NCBI GenBank assembly: GCA_003162475.1
Contig: PMOI01000016.1
Location: 135,387 to 199,386, forward strand
Origin: Acidimicrobiaceae bacterium
GTDB taxonomy: Bacteria; Actinomycetota; Acidimicrobiia; Acidimicrobiales; RAAP-2
Reading direction: 5' to 3'
Length of the DNA stretch: 64,000 nt
A program made the position numbers and the translations under genes. This document shows, one piece after another, positions 26,858 to 35,936 of the stretch. Position 1 is the first letter of the stretch. Each line of letters opens with the position of its first letter. The notes under the pieces were generated by a model that ran no database searches, was not told the origin of the DNA, and saw only the letters and a program-made list of their open reading frames with translations.

Positions 26858-27937
26858 CTAGGCCTGACGTGCTCGCACGCGACGAATGACTTCGTCCACC
26901 ACCTGGCTCGTCGAGGCGTCGCCGCCGAGGTCGAATGTTCGCACTCCGTCGGCCGCGGCGCCGAGTGTGGCGTCGCGAAGGGCAGACGACGCGGCTGCAC
27001 ACCCGGCGTCCCCGCGGTAACCAGCGTGCTCCAAGACCGCCGCGCAGGCCAACAGCATCGCCATGGGGTTGGCGACGTTCTTACCTTCGAGTGACGGGGC
27101 CGTGCCGTGGGGCGCTTCAGCCATCGCGACCCGAGTTTCGAGATTCTCGTCGAGCGACAAAAGCACTGACTCCGCGCCGGCGATGGAGCCAAACATGGCC
27201 AAGACGAGGTCGCTCAGACAGTCTCCGTCTCGATTGAGCGCCGGAATGACGACGGACGTGTCCCACCCTTCGGTCATCAGTCCGGCGTACGCGGCGTCGA
27301 TGAGCATGGGCCGGTAGTGAACGCCTGGGTGACGCGCCGCTGCGGCGTCCATCTCCTCTTTCAACATGCCTTCGTAGATCGCCGACACCGTCCACTTCGG
27401 TCCCCCGTACACCAGTCCGCCGAGCGAGTCGGCGGCGCGAAAACTGAACTCGGCCACCGAGCGACAGGTGGCCCGATCGATGCGCTCGGTGCGCCACGCT
27501 GATTCCGCGTTCGCCCCCGGCACGCCGTCGCGACCCTCGGCCGCGCCGTACGCGTCGCCGACCGCCATTCGCACCACCACGACCGGGTGCGTCAAGCCCA
27601 CGATCGGGGTCACACCCGGTATGCGACGACCCGTGCGCACGATGACCTTGCCGTCGATACCCTCTCGCAGAATACGATTGGGCGACCCGACGCTTCCGAT
27701 CTCGGTCGGCGTGACGGTGGCGGCCTTTAGTCCGAGGCCGGTCTCTCTCATCATCGCGGCCGCCTCGTGAATCACGCCGTTGTTGGTTTTCTCACGACTG
27801 GCGAGCGAAAGGTCGTAGCGAAGGAACTCCAACTCGAAGCCGAGCACCGATGGTTCCAACGCTCTCAGCGCCTCATCGAGCAACTCCTGACCGGTCTGGT
27901 CGCCTTCACAAACCACGATGGTGGGACGGGTGGGCAT
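26858..27937 (-). CDS. Isocitrate/isopropylmalate dehydrogenase-family protein
   Basis: 359-aa beta-decarboxylating dehydrogenase. The N-terminal CEGDQTGQELLDEALRAL, the substrate segment GSPNRILREGIDGKVIVRTGRRIPG (about residues 85-109), the metal-binding Asp region around MTEGWDTSVVIPALNRDGDCLSDLV, and the cofactor loop EAPHGTAPSLEGKNVANPMAM (about 275-295) are present. Substrate residues differ from typical Icd and LeuB, so either isocitrate or another 2-hydroxyacid is possible. ATG 27937 has the SD TGAGGAG at 8 bases. Confidence 0.82.
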   Translation of the reverse strand: MPTRPTIVVCEGDQTGQELLDEALRALEPSVLGFELEFLRYDLSLASREKTNNGVIHEAAAMMRETGLGLKAATVTPTEIGSVGSPNRILREGIDGKVIVRTGRRIPGVTPIVGLTHPVVVVRMAVGDAYGAAEGRDGVPGANAESAWRTERIDRATCRSVAEFSFRAADSLGGLVYGGPKWTVSAIYEGMLKEEMDAAAARHPGVHYRPMLIDAAYAGLMTEGWDTSVVIPALNRDGDCLSDLVLAMFGSIAGAESVLLSLDENLETRVAMAEAPHGTAPSLEGKNVANPMAMLLACAAVLEHAGYRGDAGCAAASSALRDATLGAAADGVRTFDLGGDASTSQVVDEVIRRVRARQA

Positions 27938-28071
27938 GGCTAGAACTCCTCAAATATTCGACTGAACGTAACGAATACCTTACGTTGGCGTGAGCGGTCC
28001 GGAATTAAACGCCGCCGCGTCACAAGGCCAGCGAGGCGATCGAGTTGGACGGAATCGATGAGACGCGACCA

Positions 28072-28932
28072 CTAACCGACCCGCGTGATCTCCACCGTCA
28101 CGCCGAGCGAGATGGAGGGATCGCCGTAATAGATCCCCTTCAGCGGTGGCACGTCACCGTACTCGCGTCCCTTCGCGACGACCACGTGAAAGAGTCCGTT
28201 CCGACCGCCGTTAGTGGGATCTATCCCCACCCAATCACCGCAGAAGTACTCGACCCAGGCGTGACTTTCGCCCACGACCTTCTCCCCCACCTCGGCCTCG
28301 GCCTTCGAGTACAAGTATCCCGAGACGTAGCGCGCCGGGATGCCCAGACTTCGCAGCAGCGAAATGGTCACGTGGCTTAAGTCCTGACAGACGCCCTGAC
28401 GTTGTTCCCACACGTCTTGCGCCGTCGACGAGACGAGTGTTGCGCCACGAACGTAGTCGACGCGCTCTCGAACCCACACCATGACGGCGTCCACGATCGC
28501 GTGCACGTCGTCGTGGCGTGCCACCACCGCACCAAGTTCCTCGAACACGCCAGACGACATCATGGTTCGAGCCGTTGGTGCGAGGTACTCGCCGAAGCGG
28601 TCTTGCACGTCGAACGACTTCAGAGCGCTGAGTGAGAGGTTCGCGTCGCTCGCGGGCTCACTTCGCGTCTCGACGGTCGCTTCCGCGATGACTTGCAGCC
28701 GGCGATGGGGCTCTTGGAGATCGAAAGTGGTCACGATGGTCCCGAAGTAGTCGCGGTACGTCGCCAGGTCGGCGCTCGGGTGCACCCGCAAGGAAGCGTC
28801 GCTCACGAGCTGGCGAGAAAGCGTGGGCGGCGTCATTCTCGCCTCGTTGTACGAAGAGTCCGCGACACCGTCGTAGCTGAAACCCGTCACGTGGCGAATC
28901 GTGAATCGGGCCGATGACTCGATGACGCTCAC
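28072..28932 (-). CDS. Transglutaminase-like cysteine peptidase
   Basis: 286-aa protein with an N-terminal beta domain (FTIRHVTGFSYDG, about residues 8-20) and a transglutaminase core. The catalytic triad is visible as Cys in EQRQGVCQDLSHV (about 180), His in GESHAWVEYF (about 227) and Asp in GIDPTNG (about 243). GTG 28932 lies on the TGA of the alpha-E gene; the long frame continuing to 29739 is antisense shadow. Third gene of a known three-gene association (ATP-grasp, alpha-E, transglutaminase) thought to make or cleave peptide tags. Confidence 0.9.
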   Translation of the reverse strand: MSVIESSARFTIRHVTGFSYDGVADSSYNEARMTPPTLSRQLVSDASLRVHPSADLATYRDYFGTIVTTFDLQEPHRRLQVIAEATVETRSEPASDANLSLSALKSFDVQDRFGEYLAPTARTMMSSGVFEELGAVVARHDDVHAIVDAVMVWVRERVDYVRGATLVSSTAQDVWEQRQGVCQDLSHVTISLLRSLGIPARYVSGYLYSKAEAEVGEKVVGESHAWVEYFCGDWVGIDPTNGGRNGLFHVVVAKGREYGDVPPLKGIYYGDPSISLGVTVEITRVG

Positions 28933-29882
28933 GTCCCGACCTCGGACATCCACGACGTCGCCACGACTTGGCGAAAATAACTGGACGTGATCTGATCGTT
29001 CGCGGTGGCGCTGGTCGTTTCGAGCAACGTGAGGATCTCCGCGAGGCTGTTGAGGAGTGTTTTGGGGTCCATGTACTCGAGACGCGACTGCGTGGTGCGA
29101 ATCGTGCGACGAGCCTCGTTCACAATGTCCAAGTGGGTGCTGGCTCTCGTCAACTGGTCCAGGCAGTGGTCGGCCACCGTGAGCGAGTGGTACGCCGATC
29201 GAGGAAACTCCCGATCGAGGAGCAAGAAGGCGGCGATGGCTTCGGGGTCCGAGCGGCGCACCGCCGATCGAAGGTACGACTCCATGGCGCCCGCGGCGCG
29301 CAACAGCGTGAGCCAGTCCGGAGAGTGATCGGCCGCGAACAGGCGCCCCTGCAAGAGTCGCGCCGTCATGTCGATGCGCTCCAGGCTCCGACCCAGCACG
29401 AGGTACCACCAGGTCTCGTCGTGGCTGATGGTGGCGTCGGTGAGTCCCGCGAAAAGAGCGGAGCGCTCCCTGATGAACTTCAGGTAACTCGCGGGCCCCA
29501 CGCGCGACGCTTCGTCTCGCTGCGCGGCGAGGTCGTTCCGCGTCGCGTTCAGACAGATCCACATCTCCGAGGAGATCACCTCTCGAACGCGTCGCGCGTT
29601 CTCGTACGCCGCTAGCAGCGCGCCGGTGATGGCACTCGGACTTTCCGCGTCGAAGACGAGTCGATCGAGCACTGTCTCTATCGTCACCGAGGCGTTCGCG
29701 TCGACGTCCATCCCCAAGGTGGCGAAGAGCGAACGGCACGTCACCCCGGAGTCACCGAAGGGGTCTTCGGCGATTCGATGAACGTACGCGTCGACGATGC
29801 GCGACGTGTCGTCGGCTCGCTCCACGTAGCGACCGGTCCAGTAGATGAGCTCCGCGAGTCGCGCGAGCATTCCGCGATTCAT
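28929..29882 (-). CDS. Alpha-E domain protein (DUF403)
   Basis: 317-aa all-helical protein starting MNRGMLARLAELIYWTGRYVERADDTSR, the hallmark of the alpha-E family. A second signature-like segment ETWWYLVLGRSLERIDMTARLL lies near residue 150. Enzymatic role unknown; it always travels with the circularly permuted ATP-grasp protein and is predicted to assist it. Overlaps both neighbours by 4 bases. Confidence 0.9.
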   Translation of the reverse strand: MNRGMLARLAELIYWTGRYVERADDTSRIVDAYVHRIAEDPFGDSGVTCRSLFATLGMDVDANASVTIETVLDRLVFDAESPSAITGALLAAYENARRVREVISSEMWICLNATRNDLAAQRDEASRVGPASYLKFIRERSALFAGLTDATISHDETWWYLVLGRSLERIDMTARLLQGRLFAADHSPDWLTLLRAAGAMESYLRSAVRRSDPEAIAAFLLLDREFPRSAYHSLTVADHCLDQLTRASTHLDIVNEARRTIRTTQSRLEYMDPKTLLNSLAEILTLLETTSATANDQITSSYFRQVVATSWMSEVGT

Positions 29883-31417
29883 TGATCGGATCCTGACTGC
29901 GTGAGCGGTCCGTATTGGCGAGCCTCGCGCTGCACTTTCGGGGCGGCCAAACTGGGCGACGACGTGGGCTCGACGTGGGCTCGCTCGAGGTCAATCGGGA
30001 CGACGTCGGCGAGCACCCAGGTGTCCTTCGAGCCGCCCCCTCGACTGGAGTTCACCACGAGTGCCCCCTGAGGGAGCGCGACGCGCGTCAGACCTCCGGG
30101 GAGAACCCACACCTCACGGCCGTCGTTGATGGCGAAAGGCCGCAGGTCGACGTGACGCGGCAACAACTGATCGTCGACGAACGTGGGCACCGTCGACAGG
30201 GCGACGGTGCGCTGGGCAATGTGACCCCGCGGGTTCGCCAACAGGGTCGCGCGAAGTTCGACCAGGGTGGCCTCGTCGGCCTGAGGCCCAATGACGATGC
30301 CGTGGCCTCCCGATCCGTCAACGGGCTTCACCACGTAGCGCTCGAGGTGATCGAGCACCTCGTGCAGCGACTCAACGTCGTCCAAGCGGTAGGACTCTAC
30401 GTTCTCCAGGAGCGGTTCTTCGTTCAAGAAGTACCGGATCAGTTCGGGGACATAGGTGTAGATGAGTTTGTCGTCGGCCACGCCGTTTCCAATGGCGTTG
30501 GCGATCGTCACCGTCTTGGCTCGGGCCGCGTTGACCAGACCCGCGACGCCCACCACGGAGTCGGGCCGAAAGTGCAGGGGGTCGAGCCACTCGTCGTCGA
30601 CCCGGCGATAGATGACGTGCACGGGACGCTCACCCTGGGTGGTGCGCATGTTGACCTTGTTGGCGACCACGACGAGGTCGCTACCCTCAACGAGTTCGAC
30701 GCCCATCAATCGGGCGAGCAAGACGTGTTCGAAGTACGCGGCGTTGTGAACACCGGGAGTGAGCACCACGACCGTCGGATCGCGAACGCCCTCGGGTGCC
30801 GAGAGGTGCAACGCGCGAAGGAGACGTGCGGGGTACTCGTCGACAGGATGCACACGGTAGTTGGTGAATAGTGAGCCGAAGCTCTGGGTCATCGCTCGAC
30901 GGTTCTCTATAACGTACGAAATGCCGGACGGTATGCGCACGTCGTCCTCGAGCACGCGCAAGTTGCCCGACTCATCGCGAATGATGTCGACGCCCGAGAC
31001 CGTGATTCTCGGCGCGAACCGGGGCACGATGCCCGTCGCCTCACGTCGAAAGTGGGGACTCGACGTGACGACGTGGCGAGGGATGAGCCCGTCGTTGAGG
31101 CACTCACCCGGACCGTAGACGTCATCGAGGAAGGCCTCGAGCGCCTTGACTCTTTGTTGAATTCCTGCCGAAAGGACCCCCCACTCGGTAGCCGCGATGA
31201 TCCGCGGGATCAAATCCAGCGGAAATGGTCGCTCTTCCCCACCAAAGGCGAAGGTGACGCCGCGTTCCGCAAAGGTCCTACCGAGCTGGTCGTAGCGCGT
31301 ACGGATATCAACGGTCTTTAGATCACCGAGAACGTCGACAATCTCCCGGTACACGGGCCGCGCCACTCCCGGCGCGGAAAACACCTCATCCCATGCCAAG
31401 GATGGATCAACGTCCAC
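29879..31417 (-). CDS. Circularly permuted type 2 ATP-grasp protein
   Basis: 512-aa protein of the DUF404/DUF407 (CP_ATPgrasp_2) family. Typical elements are VFSAPGVARPVYREIV at the start, FPLDLIPRII (about 65), LEDDVRIPSGISYVIENR (about 165-182), VVKPVDGSGGHGIVIGP (about 365-381, nucleotide grasp loop) and DLRPFAI (about 423). It should activate a carboxylate as acyl phosphate and ligate an amine, probably an amino acid or peptide. GTG 31417 is the first gene of the ATP-grasp/alpha-E/transglutaminase operon; no convincing promoter was found in the 227-base divergent spacer. Confidence 0.92.
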   Translation of the reverse strand: MDVDPSLAWDEVFSAPGVARPVYREIVDVLGDLKTVDIRTRYDQLGRTFAERGVTFAFGGEERPFPLDLIPRIIAATEWGVLSAGIQQRVKALEAFLDDVYGPGECLNDGLIPRHVVTSSPHFRREATGIVPRFAPRITVSGVDIIRDESGNLRVLEDDVRIPSGISYVIENRRAMTQSFGSLFTNYRVHPVDEYPARLLRALHLSAPEGVRDPTVVVLTPGVHNAAYFEHVLLARLMGVELVEGSDLVVVANKVNMRTTQGERPVHVIYRRVDDEWLDPLHFRPDSVVGVAGLVNAARAKTVTIANAIGNGVADDKLIYTYVPELIRYFLNEEPLLENVESYRLDDVESLHEVLDHLERYVVKPVDGSGGHGIVIGPQADEATLVELRATLLANPRGHIAQRTVALSTVPTFVDDQLLPRHVDLRPFAINDGREVWVLPGGLTRVALPQGALVVNSSRGGGSKDTWVLADVVPIDLERAHVEPTSSPSLAAPKVQREARQYGPLTQSGSDQ

Positions 31418-31644
31418 GAAAGATGAATTGATGTTCTGTTCATATCATGCCCATGTTTCGGCCACGTTACCGATTTTGGCGCGCTCGATGACGTAGTCAC
31501 GTACTCCTCCACAGACCAACGGCGCCACGGATTTTGCGCGCAAAGTGTCGCATGAAAATGCCAACCTCCTAGGTTTCGGGCGTACGAAAATTGCTGTCAG
31601 GCGGTACATTGAAGTTCCATCACGAACATCAGGAGAACTTCGAC

Positions 31645-32616
31645 GTGGACTATGTCTCGCTAGGAACAACGGGACTTCAGGTCTCAAAGATCTGTCTCGG
31701 CTGCATGAGTTACGGTGAGCCCCTTCGAGGTAACCAGACCTGGTCGATCGGGAGGGAAGAGGCCGAACCGTTCTTCCGCCAAGCTCTCGACGCCGGTATC
31801 AACTTCTTCGACACCGCCAACGTCTACTCAGCGGGTAGCAGTGAAGAGATCACCGGCCCGACGCTGTTATCGATGGCGCCGCGCGAAGAGTTGGTCATCG
31901 CTACCAAGGTGAATGGAAGGATGCGTCCCGGTCCCAACGGGCAGGGCCTCTCACGCAAGGCAATCCTCACCGAGATCGACGACAGCCTTCGGCGCCTCGG
32001 CACCGACTACGTGGACCTCTACCAAATTCATCGCTGGGACTACAGCACCCCTATCGAAGAGACGATGGAGGCCCTGCACGACGTGGTCAAGGCCGGCAAG
32101 GCTCGCTACATCGGAGCGTCGTCAATGTACGCCTGGCAGTTCGCGCAAGCGCAGTACAGCGCGGACCTCAATGGATGGACGCGCTTCGTCAGTATGCAGA
32201 ACTACTACAACCTGCTCTACCGAGAAGAAGAGCGAGAGATGCTCCCCTTCTGCCTCGAACAGGGTGTCGGATCCATTCCGTGGAGTCCGCTCGCTCGCGG
32301 CCGTCTGACCCGACCGTGGGAACAGCAGACGAAGCGTTCCGAGAGTGACCAGTTCGGTCGCTCACTCTCATTCGACATTGACCGACCCATCGTCGACACC
32401 GTGATCGACATCGCCGGACGACGCGGCGTCGCGCCGGCTCAAATCGCCTTGGCCTGGGTCCTGTCCAAGCCCGCCGTTGTCAGCCCCATCGTCGGCGCCA
32501 CGAAGGCACAGCACCTCACGGACGCGATCGCCGCGGTGGATCTGCGACTCGACGACGCTGAGATCGCGTCACTCGAGAAGGACTACCAGCCCCACGGCGT
32601 CGTCGGCTTCACTTGA
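31645..32616 (+). CDS. Aldo/keto reductase (YajO/Kv-beta-like group)
   Basis: 323-aa NADPH-dependent reductase. DYVSLGTTGLQVSKICLGCMSYG begins the barrel; the tetrad is Asp/Tyr in FFDTANVYS (about residues 52-60), Lys in VIATKVNG (about 88) and His in YQIHRWD (about 131). The C-terminal SPIVGATKAQHL contacts the NADPH phosphate. GTG 31645 is chosen because AGGAGA lies 8 bases upstream; the frame opens at 31591 but has no SD there. Not closely similar to the aldo/keto reductase at 18.3-19.3 kb. Substrate unknown. Confidence 0.9.
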   Translation: MDYVSLGTTGLQVSKICLGCMSYGEPLRGNQTWSIGREEAEPFFRQALDAGINFFDTANVYSAGSSEEITGPTLLSMAPREELVIATKVNGRMRPGPNGQGLSRKAILTEIDDSLRRLGTDYVDLYQIHRWDYSTPIEETMEALHDVVKAGKARYIGASSMYAWQFAQAQYSADLNGWTRFVSMQNYYNLLYREEEREMLPFCLEQGVGSIPWSPLARGRLTRPWEQQTKRSESDQFGRSLSFDIDRPIVDTVIDIAGRRGVAPAQIALAWVLSKPAVVSPIVGATKAQHLTDAIAAVDLRLDDAEIASLEKDYQPHGVVGFT

Positions 32617-32658
32617 TCGCTCGCTGAGCGGCCCGTCGGGCGACCGATCATCTAGTTC

Positions 32659-33048
32659 TTAGCCAACGAACGATTTGACGTCGGCGATCAGTTTGTCCTC
32701 GACTTCGAGATTCCACAGCGAGTCGGCGACGTCCACGACCAAGAAGAGTTCGGAGAGGAGGAGCGTCTCGATAGCGGCTACGCCCAGGTGCTCGAGCCAT
32801 TTGCCAATGCCAAAACGCACGGTGAAGTCGTTGGGACTTCCGGTGATGGTCACGGTCAACGCACGGTCTGCTGCGACGACTTCGCGAAGAAAGCCGCCCT
32901 TCTTGGCCTGAATGACCGTTCCTTGGTCGCTGGCGGCTGACGTCTGTACGGTGAACCCGTCGTCTTTCAAGTACTTCTCTACGTGTGATTGAAGGGCGCT
33001 GATCTCGGTTCCCTTACCCTGAAAGTGTTCTTCTTTGTCACCAAGCAC
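32659..33048 (-). CDS. Hypothetical protein, alpha/beta with basic groove
   Basis: 129-aa protein I cannot name. GTG 33048 has the SD AAGGAGA. After a short N-terminus (KEEHFQGKGTEI) it has a helix (SHVEKYLKDDGF), a strand pair ending in VIQAKKGGFLREVVAADRALTVTI, a segment NDFTVRFGIGKWLEHLGVAAIETLLL and a closing segment DSLWNLEVEDKLI. It has one hydrophobic helix (about 85-110), perhaps membrane-associated. I recall similar proteins in archaea and other actinobacteria but cannot verify. Confidence 0.65.
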   Translation of the reverse strand: MLGDKEEHFQGKGTEISALQSHVEKYLKDDGFTVQTSAASDQGTVIQAKKGGFLREVVAADRALTVTITGSPNDFTVRFGIGKWLEHLGVAAIETLLLSELFLVVDVADSLWNLEVEDKLIADVKSFVG

Positions 33049-33193
33049 GATGATCTCCTTTTCTGGTTCGTAGTCGCACCCTAGCGGCGCACCTTCAATG
33101 CTCCATAAGAGTTGTCTAGGGCTTGACCGAGTCGTTCAGTGGCTCGCTTGGCCCATTCGCGAACGACTGGCGATCGTCCCTCGGCGAAGATGT

Positions 33194-33199
33194 GACAAT
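33194..33199 (+). promoter_or_regulatory. Possible leaderless -10 box (GACAAT)
   Basis: GACAAT, then six bases, then ATG 33206. The first base departs from TANNNT, so this is weaker than the other leaderless candidates. Confidence 0.3.
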
Positions 33200-33205
33200 T
33201 GACGA

Positions 33206-34378
33206 ATGGACCGTTCTCGAAATGACCAACCTCGTTACCAATCCGTGATCGACCGACTCAGCGACGCGGGATCTCGTCATTTGCTCTCGACGCCTGCTCT
33301 CGTGTGCGACCTTGACCTACTCGGCGAGAACGTGAGGTCGATGGCGAAGCGGACCGCACACGCCGGCATCGCTCTTCGACCCCACGTCAAGTCGCATAAA
33401 TCGGCCTACGTGGCGCGACTTCAACTCGAGGCCGGCGCGGCGGGACTGTCGTTCGTGAAGCTTTCCGAGGCGGAGACGCTCGTCACGCGTCTTAGTCGTG
33501 ACGGCTACCCGTCACGAATCTCCGCCCTTCTCACGTCGCCTCTCGTTGGCCCCGTACTCGCGAAGCGAGCCGCCGACCTGAGCCAACTCTGCGACCTCAC
33601 CCTGGTCGTCGACAACCTCGACGGCGTGGATGAGCTGGCGAACGCGGCAAGAGCAGCGAGCCTCGAGCTCTCGGTGCTCTGTGACGTCGACGTCGGCGTC
33701 GCTCGCACCGGCGTCGCCGGTCCGAGCGAAGCGTTGCGGGTGGTCGAACGAATCGCAGCGAGCTCGCACCTCCTCTTCACTGGCGTTCAGGGGTACGGCG
33801 GTCATCTCCAGCACATCGCCGGACGCGAAGCGCGCCGAGGCGCGACGGTCACGTCGATGGAACTTCTGCGTCACACCGTCGAGGCGCTCGAGTCGCACGG
33901 TCACGTCGTCGCTCTTCGAACGGGAGGCGGGACCGGAACGTCGGAGATCGACATCGAACTTGGTCTGCTCAACGAGTTGCAGTGCGGCAGCTACGTCTTC
34001 ATGGATCGCGAATACCGAGAGGCCCTGGGCGACGACGCGGAGGGACGCTTCAGTCAAAGCCTCTTCATAGAGACCACGGTGATCTCCGACAATCAAGAAG
34101 GCCACGTGACTATCGACGCCGGCCTCAAGTCCATGGCCACCGACGCGGGAAACCCGCTCGTCGTCGGCCACGAAGGCAACGTCACGTACCGCTTCTTTGG
34201 CGACGAGCACGGGTTGGTCACACGCGGACCCCACGATCCATTCCGTCGAGGCGATCGACTCAGGCTCGTACCCCCGCACTGCGACCCCACCGTTGACAAG
34301 TACGACCTCATCTGGCTGGTGCGCGGTGACGTCGTCGTCGGCGTGGCGGACGTTGACGCCCGAGGTTGCTCGCAGTAG
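33206..34378 (+). CDS. D-threonine aldolase / D-serine dehydratase-like PLP enzyme
   Basis: 390-aa enzyme of the DSD1 branch of fold-type III PLP proteins. STPALVCDLDLLGENVRSMA starts the alanine-racemase-like barrel, and the PLP lysine is in LRPHVKSHKSAYVA (about residues 52-65). The C-terminal beta domain has the metal-site HCDPT (about 360), expected with an upstream His. These enzymes split D-threonine or 3-hydroxy-aspartate type compounds or dehydrate D-serine. No linked gene points to the substrate. Confidence 0.85.
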   Translation: MDRSRNDQPRYQSVIDRLSDAGSRHLLSTPALVCDLDLLGENVRSMAKRTAHAGIALRPHVKSHKSAYVARLQLEAGAAGLSFVKLSEAETLVTRLSRDGYPSRISALLTSPLVGPVLAKRAADLSQLCDLTLVVDNLDGVDELANAARAASLELSVLCDVDVGVARTGVAGPSEALRVVERIAASSHLLFTGVQGYGGHLQHIAGREARRGATVTSMELLRHTVEALESHGHVVALRTGGGTGTSEIDIELGLLNELQCGSYVFMDREYREALGDDAEGRFSQSLFIETTVISDNQEGHVTIDAGLKSMATDAGNPLVVGHEGNVTYRFFGDEHGLVTRGPHDPFRRGDRLRLVPPHCDPTVDKYDLIWLVRGDVVVGVADVDARGCSQ

Positions 34379-34469
34379 TCAAGGGGGAACGCCGATCGGC
34401 ACCCGCAAGTTAGACCCATTGGCGAAGTGAAGTCGTTGTCGATCCCTGACCTCGTGCCACTACCCCGAA

Positions 34470-35006
34470 CTACTCCGCCAGTCCCACCGCCGGCGACTCG
34501 AACACTTCCGTTCGATACTTCTTCACCATCGAGAGCGATCTCGCGCACGATTCGCCAATGGGTAGAGCCAGCAGCAACGCGAACAAGAGCGTGACGGACG
34601 TCGTGTGGTTCTTTTGAATCGAGCTCTCAGAAGAACGAAGTATGACCAGCAATACGATGAGGCCGTACTCCGCACGAGACCGTGTCAAGACCACGCTCTT
34701 CGAACTCTTGATCGCACGAACGTACTGAACCCGTGACCTCAAGAGGCCAATCGGAATCCCGGCGGCGATGCCCACGAGGCCAGCGAGGATGTGCCAAGCG
34801 TCCACGTTCAGTTCGTGCGCGAGAAGCGGCCCGACGACGACGATGGCGAGAAGCGGGTCGAGCATCTCCAAGAGAACGGGCCGAATCCGCTGACGAGGTT
34901 GAAGTGTCGAAACGAGAGGGTCCGAGCGACCCTTGCGCACGAGCGTCGACGCCACGACCAAGAACAAAAGGGTGAGGACGAGCTGGACGCTGTACTCGGC
35001 TTGCAT
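34470..35006 (-). CDS. Hypothetical membrane protein, perhaps CcdC-like
   Basis: 178-aa protein with about four hydrophobic segments (VQLVLTLLFLVVASTLV, MLDPLLAIVVVGPLL, ILAGLVGIAAGIPIGLL, EYGLIVLLVIL, then LLFALLLALPIG). The motif GIPIGLLRSRVQYVRA recalls CcdC/DUF1453 proteins, where a GxxxGxxRGR segment follows a membrane helix; this is a weak resemblance. ATG 35006 is the first residue consistent with an N-out membrane start; the frame upstream runs antisense to xthA. Confidence 0.55.
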   Translation of the reverse strand: MQAEYSVQLVLTLLFLVVASTLVRKGRSDPLVSTLQPRQRIRPVLLEMLDPLLAIVVVGPLLAHELNVDAWHILAGLVGIAAGIPIGLLRSRVQYVRAIKSSKSVVLTRSRAEYGLIVLLVILRSSESSIQKNHTTSVTLLFALLLALPIGESCARSLSMVKKYRTEVFESPAVGLAE

Positions 35007-35096
35007 AAGAGTTCCGTTCCGTTGATGCCTCGGCGTGAATGCTACTGAGTTCGTCCCTCCTCCTATGACCTCGTCAAGTAACGCGTGCGCGATTGC

Positions 35097-35102
35097 TACA
35101 TT
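35097..35102 (+). promoter_or_regulatory. Leaderless -10 box of xthA (TACATT)
   Basis: TACATT, then six bases (TCTTAG), then GTG 35109. No SD. Confidence 0.5.
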
Positions 35103-35108
35103 TCTTAG

Positions 35109-35906
35109 GTGCGCCTCGTCTCGTGGAACGTCAACGGCATTCGAGCCGTGTCCAAAAAGGGCCTCTTCATGCCGTTCGTCGAGGAATTGGACCCCGACAT
35201 CATCTGCCTCCAAGAAACCAAAGCGCAGCAGTCCCAGTCGGACGTTCAACTGCCCGAGTTCGAGGAACATTGGAACTCCGCGGAGAAGAAAGGGTACTCC
35301 GGGACTGCGAACTTCTCCAAGATCACCCCGATCAGCGTCGCGCCGGGCTTGCCACAGACCTCGATAGATCGCTTCGGCGTCATCGCCGACGCCTTCGGCG
35401 ATCCAAACAACGAGGGCCGCGTGCTCACGTCAGAGTTCGAGGACTTCTTTCTCGTGAACGTCTACACGCCTAACGCGAAGGACGATCTGGGACGATTGAA
35501 CCTTCGCCATAGCCAGTGGGACCCGGCGTTCTTACACCACCTCCAGCAGTTAGAGAGTACGAAGCCGGTCATCTTCTGCGGTGACCTCAACGTGGCGCAC
35601 ACGCCCGACGACCTCGCGAATCCCAAATCGAACGTTGGCAAGCACGGATTCACGAGCGAAGAACGCCAGGGCTTCCAAAACTTCCTCGACGCCGGATTCG
35701 TCGACACCTTTCGTCTCTTTCACGAAGGCAACGGCCACTACTCATGGTGGTCCAACTTCTCAAACGCCCGCGCGCGCAACATCGGATGGCGCATTGACTA
35801 CTTCCTCGTCTCTTCGAGTCTGGTCGGACGCGTCACCGCGGCTGAGATTCACGCCAACATCATGGGCAGTGACCACTGTCCCGTCAGTCTTACCCTGACG
35901 CCCTAA
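35109..35906 (+). CDS. xthA: Exodeoxyribonuclease III
   Basis: 265-aa AP endonuclease/3'-5' exonuclease of base-excision repair. All family motifs are present: VSWNVNGIRA (Asn, residues 4-13), ICLQETKAQ (metal Glu, about 36), VNVYTPN (about 115), FCGDLNVAHTPDDL (Asp-Asn, about 157), YSWWSNF (about 215), GWRIDYFLVS (Asp, about 230) and GSDHCPVSLTL (catalytic Asp-His at the end). Single gene, apparently leaderless. Confidence 0.95.
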   Translation: MRLVSWNVNGIRAVSKKGLFMPFVEELDPDIICLQETKAQQSQSDVQLPEFEEHWNSAEKKGYSGTANFSKITPISVAPGLPQTSIDRFGVIADAFGDPNNEGRVLTSEFEDFFLVNVYTPNAKDDLGRLNLRHSQWDPAFLHHLQQLESTKPVIFCGDLNVAHTPDDLANPKSNVGKHGFTSEERQGFQNFLDAGFVDTFRLFHEGNGHYSWWSNFSNARARNIGWRIDYFLVSSSLVGRVTAAEIHANIMGSDHCPVSLTLTP

Positions 35907-35936
35907 TTCTCGCTGCGGTGGTGCGCGACGATGACG

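Noticed and set aside
28933-29739. Upstream half of a 555-aa frame ending in the transglutaminase
   Set aside because: It lies inside the alpha-E gene in a different frame and has low-complexity Arg-rich sequence; the GTGA junction at 28932 marks the real start.
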